Source: an uncultured Eubacteriales bacterium (lineage in GTDB: Bacteria; Bacillota; Clostridia; Lachnospirales; Anaerotignaceae). From it: a DNA stretch of 42,997 nt. Below, in pieces: positions 1-7,301 of this stretch (the first letter of the stretch is position 1; each line of letters begins with the position of its first letter). Below the pieces are notes generated by a model, which saw only the letters and a program-made list of their open reading frames with translations, ran no database searches and had not been told where the DNA came from. The DNA lies in the NCBI GenBank assembly GCA_900546215.1, contig URCD01000011.1, positions 1-42,997 on the forward strand, in the 5' to 3' direction. The translations under genes and the position numbers were made by a program.

Positions 1-294
1 GCGGCTGAAATAGTAAAAATACGACGTCTTACAAAATCCCATGTTTCGGTATCAATAGATGCCCTTGTTAACTGCGGCTGTATTGAAAAGCGGTACAAAG
101 ACGGCAACAGCAAGAGTGCGCATCTGGTTTTGCTTCCGGAGGCCGAGGCAATTATAGACGAGGGCAGAGCCGCTCAGCAGAATTTTATAAATATACTGAA
201 CGAGGGCTTGACTGAGGATGAGATTAAGACTATGGCAAAGGTCTTTAACATAATGGGTAAAAATATGGAAGCTGCTTTTAAGGAGAGGGATTGA
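1..294 (+). CDS. MarR-family transcriptional regulator, 3' part
   Basis: The reading frame is open from the first base and ends with TGA at 292-294, giving 97 residues of a C-terminal region. The segment KSHVSVSIDALVNCGCIEKR followed by KDGNSKSAHLVLLPEA reads as the recognition helix and beta-wing of a MarR winged helix-turn-helix, and the helical tail (EGLTEDEIKTMAKVFNIMGKN) matches the MarR dimerisation helix. The N-terminal part lies outside the window. The stop overlaps the ribosome-binding region of the next gene, so the two are probably co-transcribed. MarR proteins often control neighbouring efflux genes, and a MATE pump lies two genes downstream; that link is inference. The ligand cannot be read from sequence. 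Confidence 0.8.
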   Translation, partial: AAEIVKIRRLTKSHVSVSIDALVNCGCIEKRYKDGNSKSAHLVLLPEAEAIIDEGRAAQQNFINILNEGLTEDEIKTMAKVFNIMGKNMEAAFKERD

Positions 295-296
295 TT

Positions 297-1064
297 ATGC
301 TTGTAAAATTTATCGTATGCTTTATTGCCGGAATAGGGGCAGGCCTAGGCACGGGCTTCGCAGGTATGAGTGCCGCTGCGGTTATAAGCCCCATGCTCAT
401 AACATTTTTGAACATGCCGGCCTACGAGGCCGTTGGAATAGCGCTTGCCAGCGATGTTTTGGCCAGCGCGGTCAGCGCCTATACCTATGGAAAAAATAAA
501 AACCTTGACGTTAAAAACGGCGTTGTTATGATGGCGTTTGTTCTGATATTCACACTTGTGGGCAGCTATATAGCAAGCCTTCTGCCAAACAGCGCGATGG
601 GAGGCTTCTCAACCTTTATGACCTTCCTGCTGGGCGTTAAGTTCATAGTAAGGCCGGTGATGACTACAAAGGAGGCTATGGAAAACGTAAGCAGGAAAAA
701 GAGAATAATACAGTCGGTTTTCTGCGGCGTATTTATCGGGCTGATATGCGGCTTTGTAGGCGCCGGCGGAGGCATGATGATGCTTCTGATACTTACAAGC
801 GTCCTTGGATACGAGCTTAAAACAGCCGTAGGCACAAGCGTGTTTATTATGACGTTCACGGCCTTTACAGGCGCGGCCAGCCATTTTGCCATAGGAGGCG
901 CGCCGGATGCGGCCAGCCTTTTATTCTGTGTGCTTTCTACGCTGCTCTGGGCAAGGATTGCAGCAAAGTTTGCCAATAAGGCAAAACCTGAAACTCTTAA
1001 CAGGGCTACGGGCGTTGTTTTGTGCATTCTTGGAGCAGTAATAATAGGTGTCAAATATTTTTGA
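297..1064 (+). CDS. TauE/SafE family sulfite/anion exporter-like membrane protein
   Basis: A 255-residue polytopic membrane protein with two related halves, each carrying a glycine-rich motif: GAGLGTGFAGMSAAA near the N terminus and GLICGFVGAGGGMMM around residue 150. This duplicated pattern is typical of the TauE/SafE (formerly DUF81) family, which exports sulfite, sulfoacetate or other small organic anions. ATG at 297 is chosen because AAGGAGAGGG lies about 6 bases upstream; a TTG at 291 overlaps the stop of the MarR gene and is less likely. The gene appears to form an operon with the upstream MarR gene. Substrate is unknown. Confidence 0.8.
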   Translation: MLVKFIVCFIAGIGAGLGTGFAGMSAAAVISPMLITFLNMPAYEAVGIALASDVLASAVSAYTYGKNKNLDVKNGVVMMAFVLIFTLVGSYIASLLPNSAMGGFSTFMTFLLGVKFIVRPVMTTKEAMENVSRKKRIIQSVFCGVFIGLICGFVGAGGGMMMLLILTSVLGYELKTAVGTSVFIMTFTAFTGAASHFAIGGAPDAASLLFCVLSTLLWARIAAKFANKAKPETLNRATGVVLCILGAVIIGVKYF

Positions 1065-1095
1065 AAAACTGCCCTAAAATTTGTGTAAATGTATA

Positions 1096-1124
1096 TTGAT
1101 ATCCAGCCTTTTCTTTGCTATAGT
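1096..1124 (+). promoter_or_regulatory. Promoter of the MATE gene
   Basis: TTGATA at 1096-1101 and TATAGT at 1119-1124 are separated by 17 bp, a good sigma-A match. It gives the MATE gene its own promoter, separate from the MarR-TauE unit. CCTTTTCT at 1107-1114, inside the spacer, has its inverted partner AGAAAAGG at 1151-1158. Confidence 0.6.
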
Positions 1125-1174
1125 ACTCACGTTGTGTTAAAAAACTGGTTAGAAAAGGTTATGGAGGTAATAGT

Positions 1175-2548
1175 ATGATGCGCGGGAATAATCTCGGCAC
1201 AGATTCGGTATCAAGGCTTGTTTTGAAGCTTGCGGTTCCGACAATGATTGCGCAGTTTGTTAATGTCCTTTACAGTATTATCGACCGTATGTATATTGGT
1301 AATATACCGGTTGACGGGCCGCTTGCACTGGCAGGGGTAGGCATATGCGGGCCTATAGTGACGCTTCTGTCGTCCTTTGGCACGTTAATAGGACTTGGCG
1401 GTTCGATACTTATGGCAATGCGTATGGGCGAGGGAAACGAAAAGAGGGCGAAGCAGATTCTTGCCAATTCTTTTTTAATGCTCATAGCGTTTTCAGTTGT
1501 CCTTACAATAGCGTTTTTACTGCTTAAAAACAATCTGCTCATGTGGTTCGGTGCCAGCGCTGATACTTTTAAATATGCAAACTCCTACCTCAGCATATAT
1601 ACAGCGGGAACATTTTTTGCGCTCATGGCTGTAGGGCTGAACTATTTTATAAATTGCCAGGGCTTCTCAACGGTTGGAATGGCAACCGTTTTAATAGGAG
1701 CTGTCACAAATATAGTTCTTGACCCGATATTTATATTTATATTTGATATGGGTGTGGCAGGCGCCGCGGTGGCGACAGTGCTTGCGCAGATGGCTTCGTG
1801 TGTTTTCGCGCTTGCTTTCCTCTTTGGAAAAAGAACAAAAATTAGAATATCCTTTGGCGGTTACTCAAGGGATATTATCACAAGGATAATTGCAATCGGA
1901 CTATCTCCCTTTCTTATACTTGCTACCGACAGTGTGCTTATTATAGTACTCAATACCGTGCTCCAGCGTACAGGCGGTGCGGAGGCGGATATGCTTATAG
2001 CCGCCGTTACAATCGTACAGAGCTATATGTCCCTTATAACAGGCCCTATGCTTGGTATAAGCAGCGGAACACAGGCGATAATTAGCTATAATTACGGCGC
2101 TGGCAGGGCCGACAGGGTAAGAGAGGCTGAAAAGAATATACTGTTTCTATGCCTGGCCTTTACGACGGTTATGTTTATTATAACAAGGTTTGTGCCGGAG
2201 GCGTTTGCGGGAATATTTATAAATGACGCAAAGGGCGTGGAAACGGCAGGCTGGGGAATAAGGACGTTTACGCTTGCGATAATTCCGCTCAGCTTCCAGT
2301 ATGTATTCATTGACGGGCTTACGGCAATGGGCAGGACAAAGACAGCGCTTTGCATGTCAATGCTAAGGAAGGCGTCATATATAATTGCGACAATTGTCAT
2401 GGCTTACACCATCTCCGCGCGCGCATCCTTCTATTCCGAGCCTTTGGTAGATTTTGTCTGTTCGGCGGTTTCTTCAGTGGTATTTATGAAGGTATTTGAA
2501 AAACACCTTCAGCGCAGGGAGGAAAAAGTAAGGCTGGCGGCAGCGTAA
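1175..2548 (+). CDS. MATE family multidrug efflux transporter
   Basis: A 457-residue protein with about twelve hydrophobic segments and the two-lobed organisation of MATE transporters. The N terminus (SRLVLKLAVPTMIAQFVNVLYSIIDRMYIG, given here as the key pattern around residues 13-42) and the GVAGAAVATVLAQ segment are characteristic of the MepA/NorM-like branch. MATE proteins export cationic drugs and metabolites in exchange for Na+ or H+ across the cytoplasmic membrane. GGAGG sits 7 bases before the ATG. The gene has its own promoter and is followed by a strong terminator. A partial MarR gene upstream is a possible regulator. Substrate cannot be predicted. Confidence 0.88.
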   Translation: MMRGNNLGTDSVSRLVLKLAVPTMIAQFVNVLYSIIDRMYIGNIPVDGPLALAGVGICGPIVTLLSSFGTLIGLGGSILMAMRMGEGNEKRAKQILANSFLMLIAFSVVLTIAFLLLKNNLLMWFGASADTFKYANSYLSIYTAGTFFALMAVGLNYFINCQGFSTVGMATVLIGAVTNIVLDPIFIFIFDMGVAGAAVATVLAQMASCVFALAFLFGKRTKIRISFGGYSRDIITRIIAIGLSPFLILATDSVLIIVLNTVLQRTGGAEADMLIAAVTIVQSYMSLITGPMLGISSGTQAIISYNYGAGRADRVREAEKNILFLCLAFTTVMFIITRFVPEAFAGIFINDAKGVETAGWGIRTFTLAIIPLSFQYVFIDGLTAMGRTKTALCMSMLRKASYIIATIVMAYTISARASFYSEPLVDFVCSAVSSVVFMKVFEKHLQRREEKVRLAAA

Positions 2549-2570
2549 TAAGGATATAAATTTAGGATAA

Positions 2571-2605
2571 AGCGCCTGCAGTATTTCATGCTGCAGGCGC
2601 TTTTT
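2571..2605 (+). terminator. Intrinsic terminator after the MATE gene
   Basis: An 11-bp perfect stem, AGCGCCTGCAG at 2571-2581 with CTGCAGGCGCT at 2591-2601, encloses a 9-base loop and is followed directly by T residues to 2605. Confidence 0.9.
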
Positions 2606-2609
2606 AAAG

Positions 2610-2638
2610 TTGATTTCCCAGCTTAAGACTGGTAATAT
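2610..2638 (+). promoter_or_regulatory. Promoter of the small membrane protein gene
   Basis: TTGATT at 2610-2615 and TAATAT at 2633-2638 are 17 bp apart. A TGG directly before the -10 gives an extended -10 element. Confidence 0.5.
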
Positions 2639-2692
2639 TTAAATATAAAAGGATTATTTAACTGCAAAATAAAATATAGGGAGGAAACCGAT

Positions 2693-3139
2693 ATGAAAAA
2701 ATATGTCACCCTCGTGGCTTTTATCTGTCTTGCTTTTCTTGTTCTGATATTTTCGAGCCTGTTTGAGATGCATATGAGAGAGGAATTATCGGAAAGCTTT
2801 TTTGATTATCATAAATATGTGTTTTCGTTCTGGTGGCTTCCTTACATATTTATGATAATATCAGGACTTCTTTTATACGGTGCGGTGTCTGTCATAGGCA
2901 ATGGAGAAGGGGAACTGCTTGCAATAGCTGTGCTGAATTTAATTGCGGGAATCAGCATAGCTGGGTTTACTGTTTTGACCATTAAAATGGTTATCTTTGA
3001 AAGTACAATGTTTCCGGTCTGCTGGAGTGAAGTTGGGGCAAAGCCGTCAATGGTTTTAGCCGGAGTATGCCTTATGAACGGTTTTAAAAGCTTTAGAAAA
3101 TTCAGGACAGTCAAAAAAGCAGAGGGAATACAGGAATAA
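2693..3139 (+). CDS. Small membrane protein of unknown function
   Basis: I do not recognise this 148-residue protein. It has three clear hydrophobic segments at about residues 5-22, 45-67 and 75-100, a weaker one at about 118-130, and a short basic C-terminal tail (KSFRKFRTVKK), consistent with an integral membrane protein with a cytoplasmic C terminus. A strong GGGAGG ribosome-binding site precedes the ATG. It has its own promoter and is bounded by terminators on both sides, so it is a single-gene unit. It converges with alaS. Nothing nearby suggests a function. Confidence 0.6.
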   Translation: MKKYVTLVAFICLAFLVLIFSSLFEMHMREELSESFFDYHKYVFSFWWLPYIFMIISGLLLYGAVSVIGNGEGELLAIAVLNLIAGISIAGFTVLTIKMVIFESTMFPVCWSEVGAKPSMVLAGVCLMNGFKSFRKFRTVKKAEGIQE

Positions 3140-3144
3140 AATAA

Positions 3145-3177
3145 GCCCGTCGCCATATGGCGGCGGGCAGTTTTTTT
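3145..3177. terminator. Convergent terminator between the small membrane protein gene and alaS
   Basis: GCCCGTCGCC at 3145-3154 pairs with GGCGGCGGGC at 3159-3168 around an ATAT loop, with one G-U type pair. Seven T residues follow on the plus strand (3171-3177). On the minus strand the stem is followed by TTATTTTATT, so it can also serve alaS, whose stop codon overlaps the edge of the element. Confidence 0.85.
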
Positions 3178-5815
3178 ATATCTGTCCTTCAAGAACCTCT
3201 TTAGCCTTTGCGAGTGCGTCGGTTATCTTGGAAGCGTCCTTTCCTCCGGCCTGAGCCATGTTGGGACGTCCGCCGCCTCCTCCTCCGCAGACCGCCGCTG
3301 CGGCCTTAATGATGTTTCCGGCATGCGCTCCCGCCTTGACAGCCTCGTCAGTTGCCATTGCGAGAAGGTTAACCTTTCCTCCGTTTGCAGAGGCCAGGAC
3401 AACTACGCCTTTTTCAAGCTTGTTTTTAAGCTGATCGCCCATTGTCCTTAACGCGTTTGCATCTGCATCCTTGATTTCCGCACAGACAAGCTTGATACCC
3501 TTTATTTCAACAGCGTTTGCGAGTATATCGTTGGCAGCTCCGCCGGCCATCTTCGCCTTAAGCGATTCAAGCTCCTTGGCTGTCTGCTTCTGTTCGGCAA
3601 TTACGCCTTCAACCCTCTTAAGAAGGTTGTCAGGAGCAGCCTTGACAGCCTTGCATACGGATTTTAAAAGTTCCTCCTGCTGCTGGTAATGCTTAAGCGC
3701 CGAAGCCCCTGTAAGAGCCTCAATTCTTCTTACGCCTGAAGCGATACCGCTTTCGGAAATGATTTTAAACGAGCCTACCTGCGCCGTATTATCAAGATGA
3801 GCGCCGCCGCAAAGCTCGATGCTGTAGCCGCCCATGTTTACAACACGTACAACGTTGCCGTATTTTTCTCCGAAAAGAGCCATAGCTCCAAGCTTTCTGG
3901 CGTTTTCTATTGATTCCTGGGAAACTGTTACAGGAATGCTCTCAAGTATCTTCTCATTTACGATGTCCTCAACCTGCTGAATTTCCTCGGCTGTCATTGC
4001 TGCGAAATGGGTAAAGTCAAAACGAAGCCTGTCGGGAGTAACATATGAGCCTGCCTGCTCAACGTGTGTGCCAAGAACCGTACGCAGCGCCTTCTGAAGA
4101 AGATGAGTAGCCGAGTGATTTCTTGAAGTAGAAAGGCGTTTAACCCTGTCTATTTCAGCAACGGCGGTATCACCTACTGAAATGCTTCCTTCCGTAACCG
4201 TACCGATATGTGTGATTTTTCCGCCGATTACCTTTATACAGTCTGTAACCTCAACGGTGCCCATATCAGTTTTAATTGTTCCGTTGTCGCCAATTTGTCC
4301 GCCGCTTTCAGCATAGAAGGGGGTCCTGTCAAGGAATACTGAAACCTCGTCTCCTGCTGAAGCGCTGTCTGCAATGGCGTTGTTGGCAACAAGCGCTATA
4401 ACCTTCGCGTCGACAACGGGAGCTCCGTCATAGCCTGTGAACTCTGTAGTCATAGCGGCGTCAAGCTGATGATATACAGTTTCATCGGCTCCCATGTAGG
4501 TGTCAACCTCTCTGGCTGCCCTTGCTCTTTCCTTTTGAAGCTGCATTTCCTTCTTAAATGCTTCCTCATCAAGGCTGAGACCTTCCTCTTCAAGTATTTC
4601 TGTTGTAAGGTCAATGGGGAAACCGTAGGTATCGTAAAGCCTGAATGATTTTTCGCCTCTCATTACAGTTTCTCCGGCAGCCTTCATTTCCTCAATGTCA
4701 GCCTTAAGAATTTCCATTCCCTTGTCTATTGTTTTGTAGAAGCTGTTTTCCTCTACCGTAATTACCTTGTTTATATAATCCTGCTTTTCAACAAGCTCAG
4801 GATATGCATCGCCCGACGTTTCAATAACAACCTTGCATAAATCTGCAAGGAACGTCTTGTTTATTCCCAAAAGCCTGCCGTGGCGTGCCGCGCGTCTGAG
4901 AAGCCTTCTCAATACGTATCCGCGTCCCTCGTTAGAGGGAAGAACGCCGTCGGCTGTCATAAATGTTACGCTTCTGATGTGGTCAGTTATAACTCGCACG
5001 CTGACGTCTGTGTTATGGTCCTTTTCATACTCAACTCCGGCCACCTCACAGACAGCGTCACGAAGCGCCTTTATTGTGTCAACGTCGAATATGGAATCAA
5101 CTCCCTGCATAATCGTGGCCATACGTTCAAGGCCCATTCCTGTATCAATGTTGGGCTTGGCAAGACGGGGATAGCTTCCGTCCTCCTGTCTGTCAAACTG
5201 TGTGAATACAAGGTTCCAGAACTCCATATACCTGTCGCAGTCGCAGCCTACGCCGCAGGTTGGCTTGCCGCAGCCGTATGCCTCTCCTCTGTCGTAGTAG
5301 ATTTCGGAGCAGGGGCCGCAGGGACCTACGCCGTGCTCCCAGAAGTTGTCCTCTTTGCCAAGGCGCACAATTCTGTCCATGGGAACGCCGACCTTTTCAT
5401 GCCAGATTTTTTCGGCCTCGTCATCGTTTTCATATATTGTTACATAAAGCTTGTCCTTAGGGATTTGAAGAACCTCAGTTACATATTCCCACGCCCAGGG
5501 GATAATTTCTTCCTTAAAATAGTCGCCGAATGAGAAGTCGCCGAGCATTTCAAAAAATGTGCCGTGGCGTGCTGTCTTTCCTACATTTTCAATATCGCCT
5601 GTCCTTATGCATTTCTGACATGTGGTAACACGTCTTCTGGGCGGTATTTCCTGCCCGGTAAAATAAGGCTTCAAAGGCGCCATACCCGAGTTGATAAGAA
5701 GCAGGCTCTTATCGTTATGCGGTACAAGGGACGCGCTGGGAAGTCTGAGATGGTCTTTGCTTTCAAAGAAAGCGAGGAAGCTCTCTCTGATTTCGTTTAC
5801 ACCCATTGATTTCAT
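3176..5815 (-). CDS. alaS: Alanyl-tRNA synthetase
   Basis: An 879-residue class II synthetase that charges tRNA-Ala. The catalytic domain includes NSGMAPLKPYFTG near residue 42 and the Cys-rich stretch GCGKPTCGVGCDCDRY at about 181-196, usual in Firmicute AlaRS. The editing domain has the zinc-binding pair HSATH (567-571) and CGGAH (669-673). The C-terminal DHHA1 domain carries the glycine run before GRPNMAQAGG. Length matches the family. The frame extends 44 codons further upstream, but the ATG at 5815 is preferred: GGAGG lies 9 bases before it and the upstream extension runs into the T-box terminator. Expression is predicted to be controlled by the alanine T-box leader between promoter and gene. 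Confidence 0.97.
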   Translation of the reverse strand: MKSMGVNEIRESFLAFFESKDHLRLPSASLVPHNDKSLLLINSGMAPLKPYFTGQEIPPRRRVTTCQKCIRTGDIENVGKTARHGTFFEMLGDFSFGDYFKEEIIPWAWEYVTEVLQIPKDKLYVTIYENDDEAEKIWHEKVGVPMDRIVRLGKEDNFWEHGVGPCGPCSEIYYDRGEAYGCGKPTCGVGCDCDRYMEFWNLVFTQFDRQEDGSYPRLAKPNIDTGMGLERMATIMQGVDSIFDVDTIKALRDAVCEVAGVEYEKDHNTDVSVRVITDHIRSVTFMTADGVLPSNEGRGYVLRRLLRRAARHGRLLGINKTFLADLCKVVIETSGDAYPELVEKQDYINKVITVEENSFYKTIDKGMEILKADIEEMKAAGETVMRGEKSFRLYDTYGFPIDLTTEILEEEGLSLDEEAFKKEMQLQKERARAAREVDTYMGADETVYHQLDAAMTTEFTGYDGAPVVDAKVIALVANNAIADSASAGDEVSVFLDRTPFYAESGGQIGDNGTIKTDMGTVEVTDCIKVIGGKITHIGTVTEGSISVGDTAVAEIDRVKRLSTSRNHSATHLLQKALRTVLGTHVEQAGSYVTPDRLRFDFTHFAAMTAEEIQQVEDIVNEKILESIPVTVSQESIENARKLGAMALFGEKYGNVVRVVNMGGYSIELCGGAHLDNTAQVGSFKIISESGIASGVRRIEALTGASALKHYQQQEELLKSVCKAVKAAPDNLLKRVEGVIAEQKQTAKELESLKAKMAGGAANDILANAVEIKGIKLVCAEIKDADANALRTMGDQLKNKLEKGVVVLASANGGKVNLLAMATDEAVKAGAHAGNIIKAAAAVCGGGGGGRPNMAQAGGKDASKITDALAKAKEVLEGQI

Positions 5816-5879
5816 AAACAAATTCCTCCGTATATTTTTAATTTGACGATTTTTTTTAAGGCATGCGCCTGTCAGTATA

Positions 5880-6156
5880 TGGCAACACAAAAGCCCCGTT
5901 CCTGTGCGCTTCACAGGGACGGGGCATAATAATCCTCGCGGTACCACCCTGGTTATATCCTAAGATATCACCTTTGTCCTTTAACGCAGGAAATACGGTG
6001 CGGCATACTAAAATTTCCGCCGTACGGCTGGTTGCCCGAAAGACTGCTTGGGCAGAATGCGGACAAAGGTCTTTCAGCAAGGCACCGGGCCTGACCTTCT
6101 CTCTGGGAACGCAGAAGCTGCTTACTATTTCTTTCATCGCCTTTTGCAATATCAAC
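5880..6156 (-). promoter_or_regulatory. Alanine-specific T-box riboswitch of alaS
   Basis: Read on the minus strand, the leader contains the exact T-box sequence AGGGTGGTACCGCG (5950-5937), whose UGGU bulge can pair with the ACCA end of uncharged tRNA-Ala. Stem I can be closed by GAAAGA (complement of 6130-6135) with TCTTTC (complement of 6038-6043). The next helix is GCAG/CTGC. The specifier loop has AGTA on its 5' side (complement of 6123-6126) and CAAGCAG on its 3' side, so the specifier codon is read as GCA (complement of 6045-6047), an alanine codon followed by a purine, as expected. A terminator follows. Uncharged tRNA-Ala should stabilise the antiterminator and allow alaS transcription. 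Confidence 0.95.
5885..5925 (-). terminator. Leader terminator of the alaS T-box
   Basis: On the minus strand GCCCCGTCCCTGTG pairs with CACAGGAACGGGGC with one mismatch, and TTTTGTGTT follows. It lies directly downstream of the T-box sequence and about 70 bases before the alaS start, the position of the regulated terminator. Confidence 0.9.
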
Positions 6157-6162
6157 GAATTG

Positions 6163-6192
6163 ATTATATTAAACAGATACTGTATTTGTCAA
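6163..6192 (-). promoter_or_regulatory. Promoter of the alaS leader
   Basis: On the minus strand a consensus TTGACA (6192-6187) and a consensus TATAAT (6168-6163) are separated by 18 bp. Transcription would start near 6156, at the 5' end of the T-box leader. Confidence 0.8.
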
Positions 6193-6264
6193 CGCTTTTT
6201 ACAAATTCTTTTAGACAGTAGAACATTTGTCAAGGGTGTTTTTAAAAAAGTGCGTTTTCTTTTC

Positions 6265-6440
6265 GGGCAGCTTCGCCGCCCCCCGATGATAGGGGCAAAC
6301 TGAGCCGAAGAAGGACATCTGCGACCATCGGAGCGGCGTGGGTGTCATCCATTCTTTCGTCCCCCCCCTTGGAGAGCGCACGACTGCAGACAGGGAGTAC
6401 CATCGCCGACTTTGTCGGTGGTGAGTAAGTGCGCCCCTTA
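6265..6440 (+). ncRNA. Candidate structured non-coding RNA with pseudoknots
   Basis: This GC-rich block between two AT-rich regions has no convincing ORF but several compatible helices. AGGGGC (6291-6296) pairs with GCCCCT (6433-6438). GCAC (6378-6381) pairs with GTGC (6429-6432). CATCGCCGAC (6401-6410) pairs with GTCGGTGGTG (6414-6423) around a TTT loop. GACATC (6314-6319) pairs with GGTGTC (6341-6346), and CATCGG (6326-6331) in its loop can pair with CCGATG (6283-6288), a pseudoknot. GGGC (6265-6268) with GCCC (6278-6281) forms a 5' hairpin. Three G-U pairs in these helices would become A-C mismatches on the other strand, so the plus strand is favoured. I cannot assign a family; the raiA-motif class is the first I would test. 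No clear promoter or terminator was found. Confidence 0.55.
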
Positions 6441-6466
6441 AAATACTTCCAAAGAGGGAAAATGTC

Positions 6467-6495
6467 TTGTCCTTTTATTGCTTTTGGAGTATATT
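6467..6495 (+). promoter_or_regulatory. Promoter of the YgjV-family gene
   Basis: TTGTCC at 6467-6472 and TATATT at 6490-6495 are separated by 17 bp. The rest of the 6441-6553 stretch shows only this promoter and the ribosome-binding site. Confidence 0.5.
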
Positions 6496-6553
6496 ACAAT
6501 CTATGGGGAGATTACGTGCCCTGACAAATCGGAAGTTGTAGGAGGCATTATAG

Positions 6554-7081
6554 TTGACGAACCAATATATTGCTGTTCAAATTATAGGTTTTCTTGGAGC
6601 AATATTATTTTTTATATCATTCCAATGTCGAAACAATAAGACGTTATTTCGATTTCAATTATTATCATACTTGCTATATACGGTTCACCTGTTTCTTTTA
6701 GGTGCCACAACAGGAGCTTTAAGTTATGTAGTGAACGGATTTCGTTCATTTTGTTTAAGTAGTAATTGGGAATTTGGAAGAAGCAAAAAAATGTGCATAA
6801 TAATCTGTATTATGCAAGTTGTAGTATTGATGCTTACTTGGTCTGGATGGATAAACCTTTTGCCTGTTGTGGCAAACATTGCAGTTGCGATTGGAGCATA
6901 TACTCATAATGCAAGAACAATACGAGTTGTTACCATGCTGATAAATTCTCCTCTTTGGATTATACATAATATTATTGTTGGATCGTGGGCTGGAGTAATT
7001 GATGAAATGGTAAGCGAAATATCAATTGCCATTTCTATTATTAGATATGGTTGGAAGAATCTCGGAGAAGATCAGGGATAA
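6554..7081 (+). CDS. YgjV family inner-membrane protein
   Basis: A 175-residue protein with about five or six hydrophobic segments. The overall pattern, including an RFQLLSYLLYTVHLFLLG-type helix, a NGFRSF segment and the C-terminal WIIHNIIVGSWAGVIDE motif, resembles E. coli YgjV (Imp-YgjV family), whose function is not established. The start is TTG at 6554, supported by AGGAGG ending 8 bases before it; no ATG in frame is better placed. Codon use is AT-rich (many TTA, ATT, AAT codons), unlike the CTT/GGC/GCC-rich neighbours, which hints at horizontal acquisition. It sits alone between the RNA candidate and the rpoN end. Confidence 0.7.
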   Translation: MTNQYIAVQIIGFLGAILFFISFQCRNNKTLFRFQLLSYLLYTVHLFLLGATTGALSYVVNGFRSFCLSSNWEFGRSKKMCIIICIMQVVVLMLTWSGWINLLPVVANIAVAIGAYTHNARTIRVVTMLINSPLWIIHNIIVGSWAGVIDEMVSEISIAISIIRYGWKNLGEDQG

Positions 7082-7235
7082 ATTCCCGTTTGTAGGAGAA
7101 GCCACAATCAGAGGTATGGCAGCGCTATGGGCTGTCGCACCTCTTGTCTACCCATCTGCAGGACGGGTGCTGACCGTCCTGCTGCTCTTTGCCTGTATCG
7201 CCCATTTCCGCCTGTCGCCATTCTACCACAAATGA
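7082..7235 (+). pseudogene. Possible 5'-truncated gene remnant
   Basis: Immediately after the YgjV stop, another frame stays open to TGA at 7233-7235 and reads a membrane-like peptide with the pattern FPFVGEATIRGMAALWAVAP then RVLTVLLLFACIAHF and a basic end. The same frame continues upstream into the YgjV gene, where it reads unrelated sequence. There is no well-placed start or ribosome-binding site; the ATG at 7115 lacks good spacing. GC content rises sharply at about 7082. I read this as the 3' end of a gene whose 5' part was lost at a junction near 7080. It could also be a short real gene, or chance. I do not recognise the peptide. Confidence 0.3.
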
Positions 7236-7250
7236 GCCGCCAGTCATTTC

Positions 7251-7285
7251 GTACTAGGTGGGAGAACCCACCCTTTACAGAGTAC
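7251..7285. repeat. Inverted-repeat hairpin between the remnant and rpoN
   Basis: GGTGGG (7257-7262) and CCCACC (7267-7272) pair around AGAA, and an outer pair GTACT (7251-7255) with AGTAC (7281-7285) flanks them. No T-run follows on either strand, so it is a weak terminator at best. The rest of 7236-7301 shows nothing else. Confidence 0.4.
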
Positions 7286-7301
7286 ATCCCAGTGCAGGGT
7301 A

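Noticed and set aside
4833..5533. Long plus-strand open frames opposite alaS
   Set aside because: They lie wholly within alaS on the other strand, lack ribosome-binding sites and encode low-complexity, Arg/Ser- or Cys-rich sequence typical of shadow frames.
5816..5947. 44-residue N-terminal extension of AlaRS
   Set aside because: It would translate the T-box terminator; the ATG at 5815 has a GGAGG site and gives the normal protein length.
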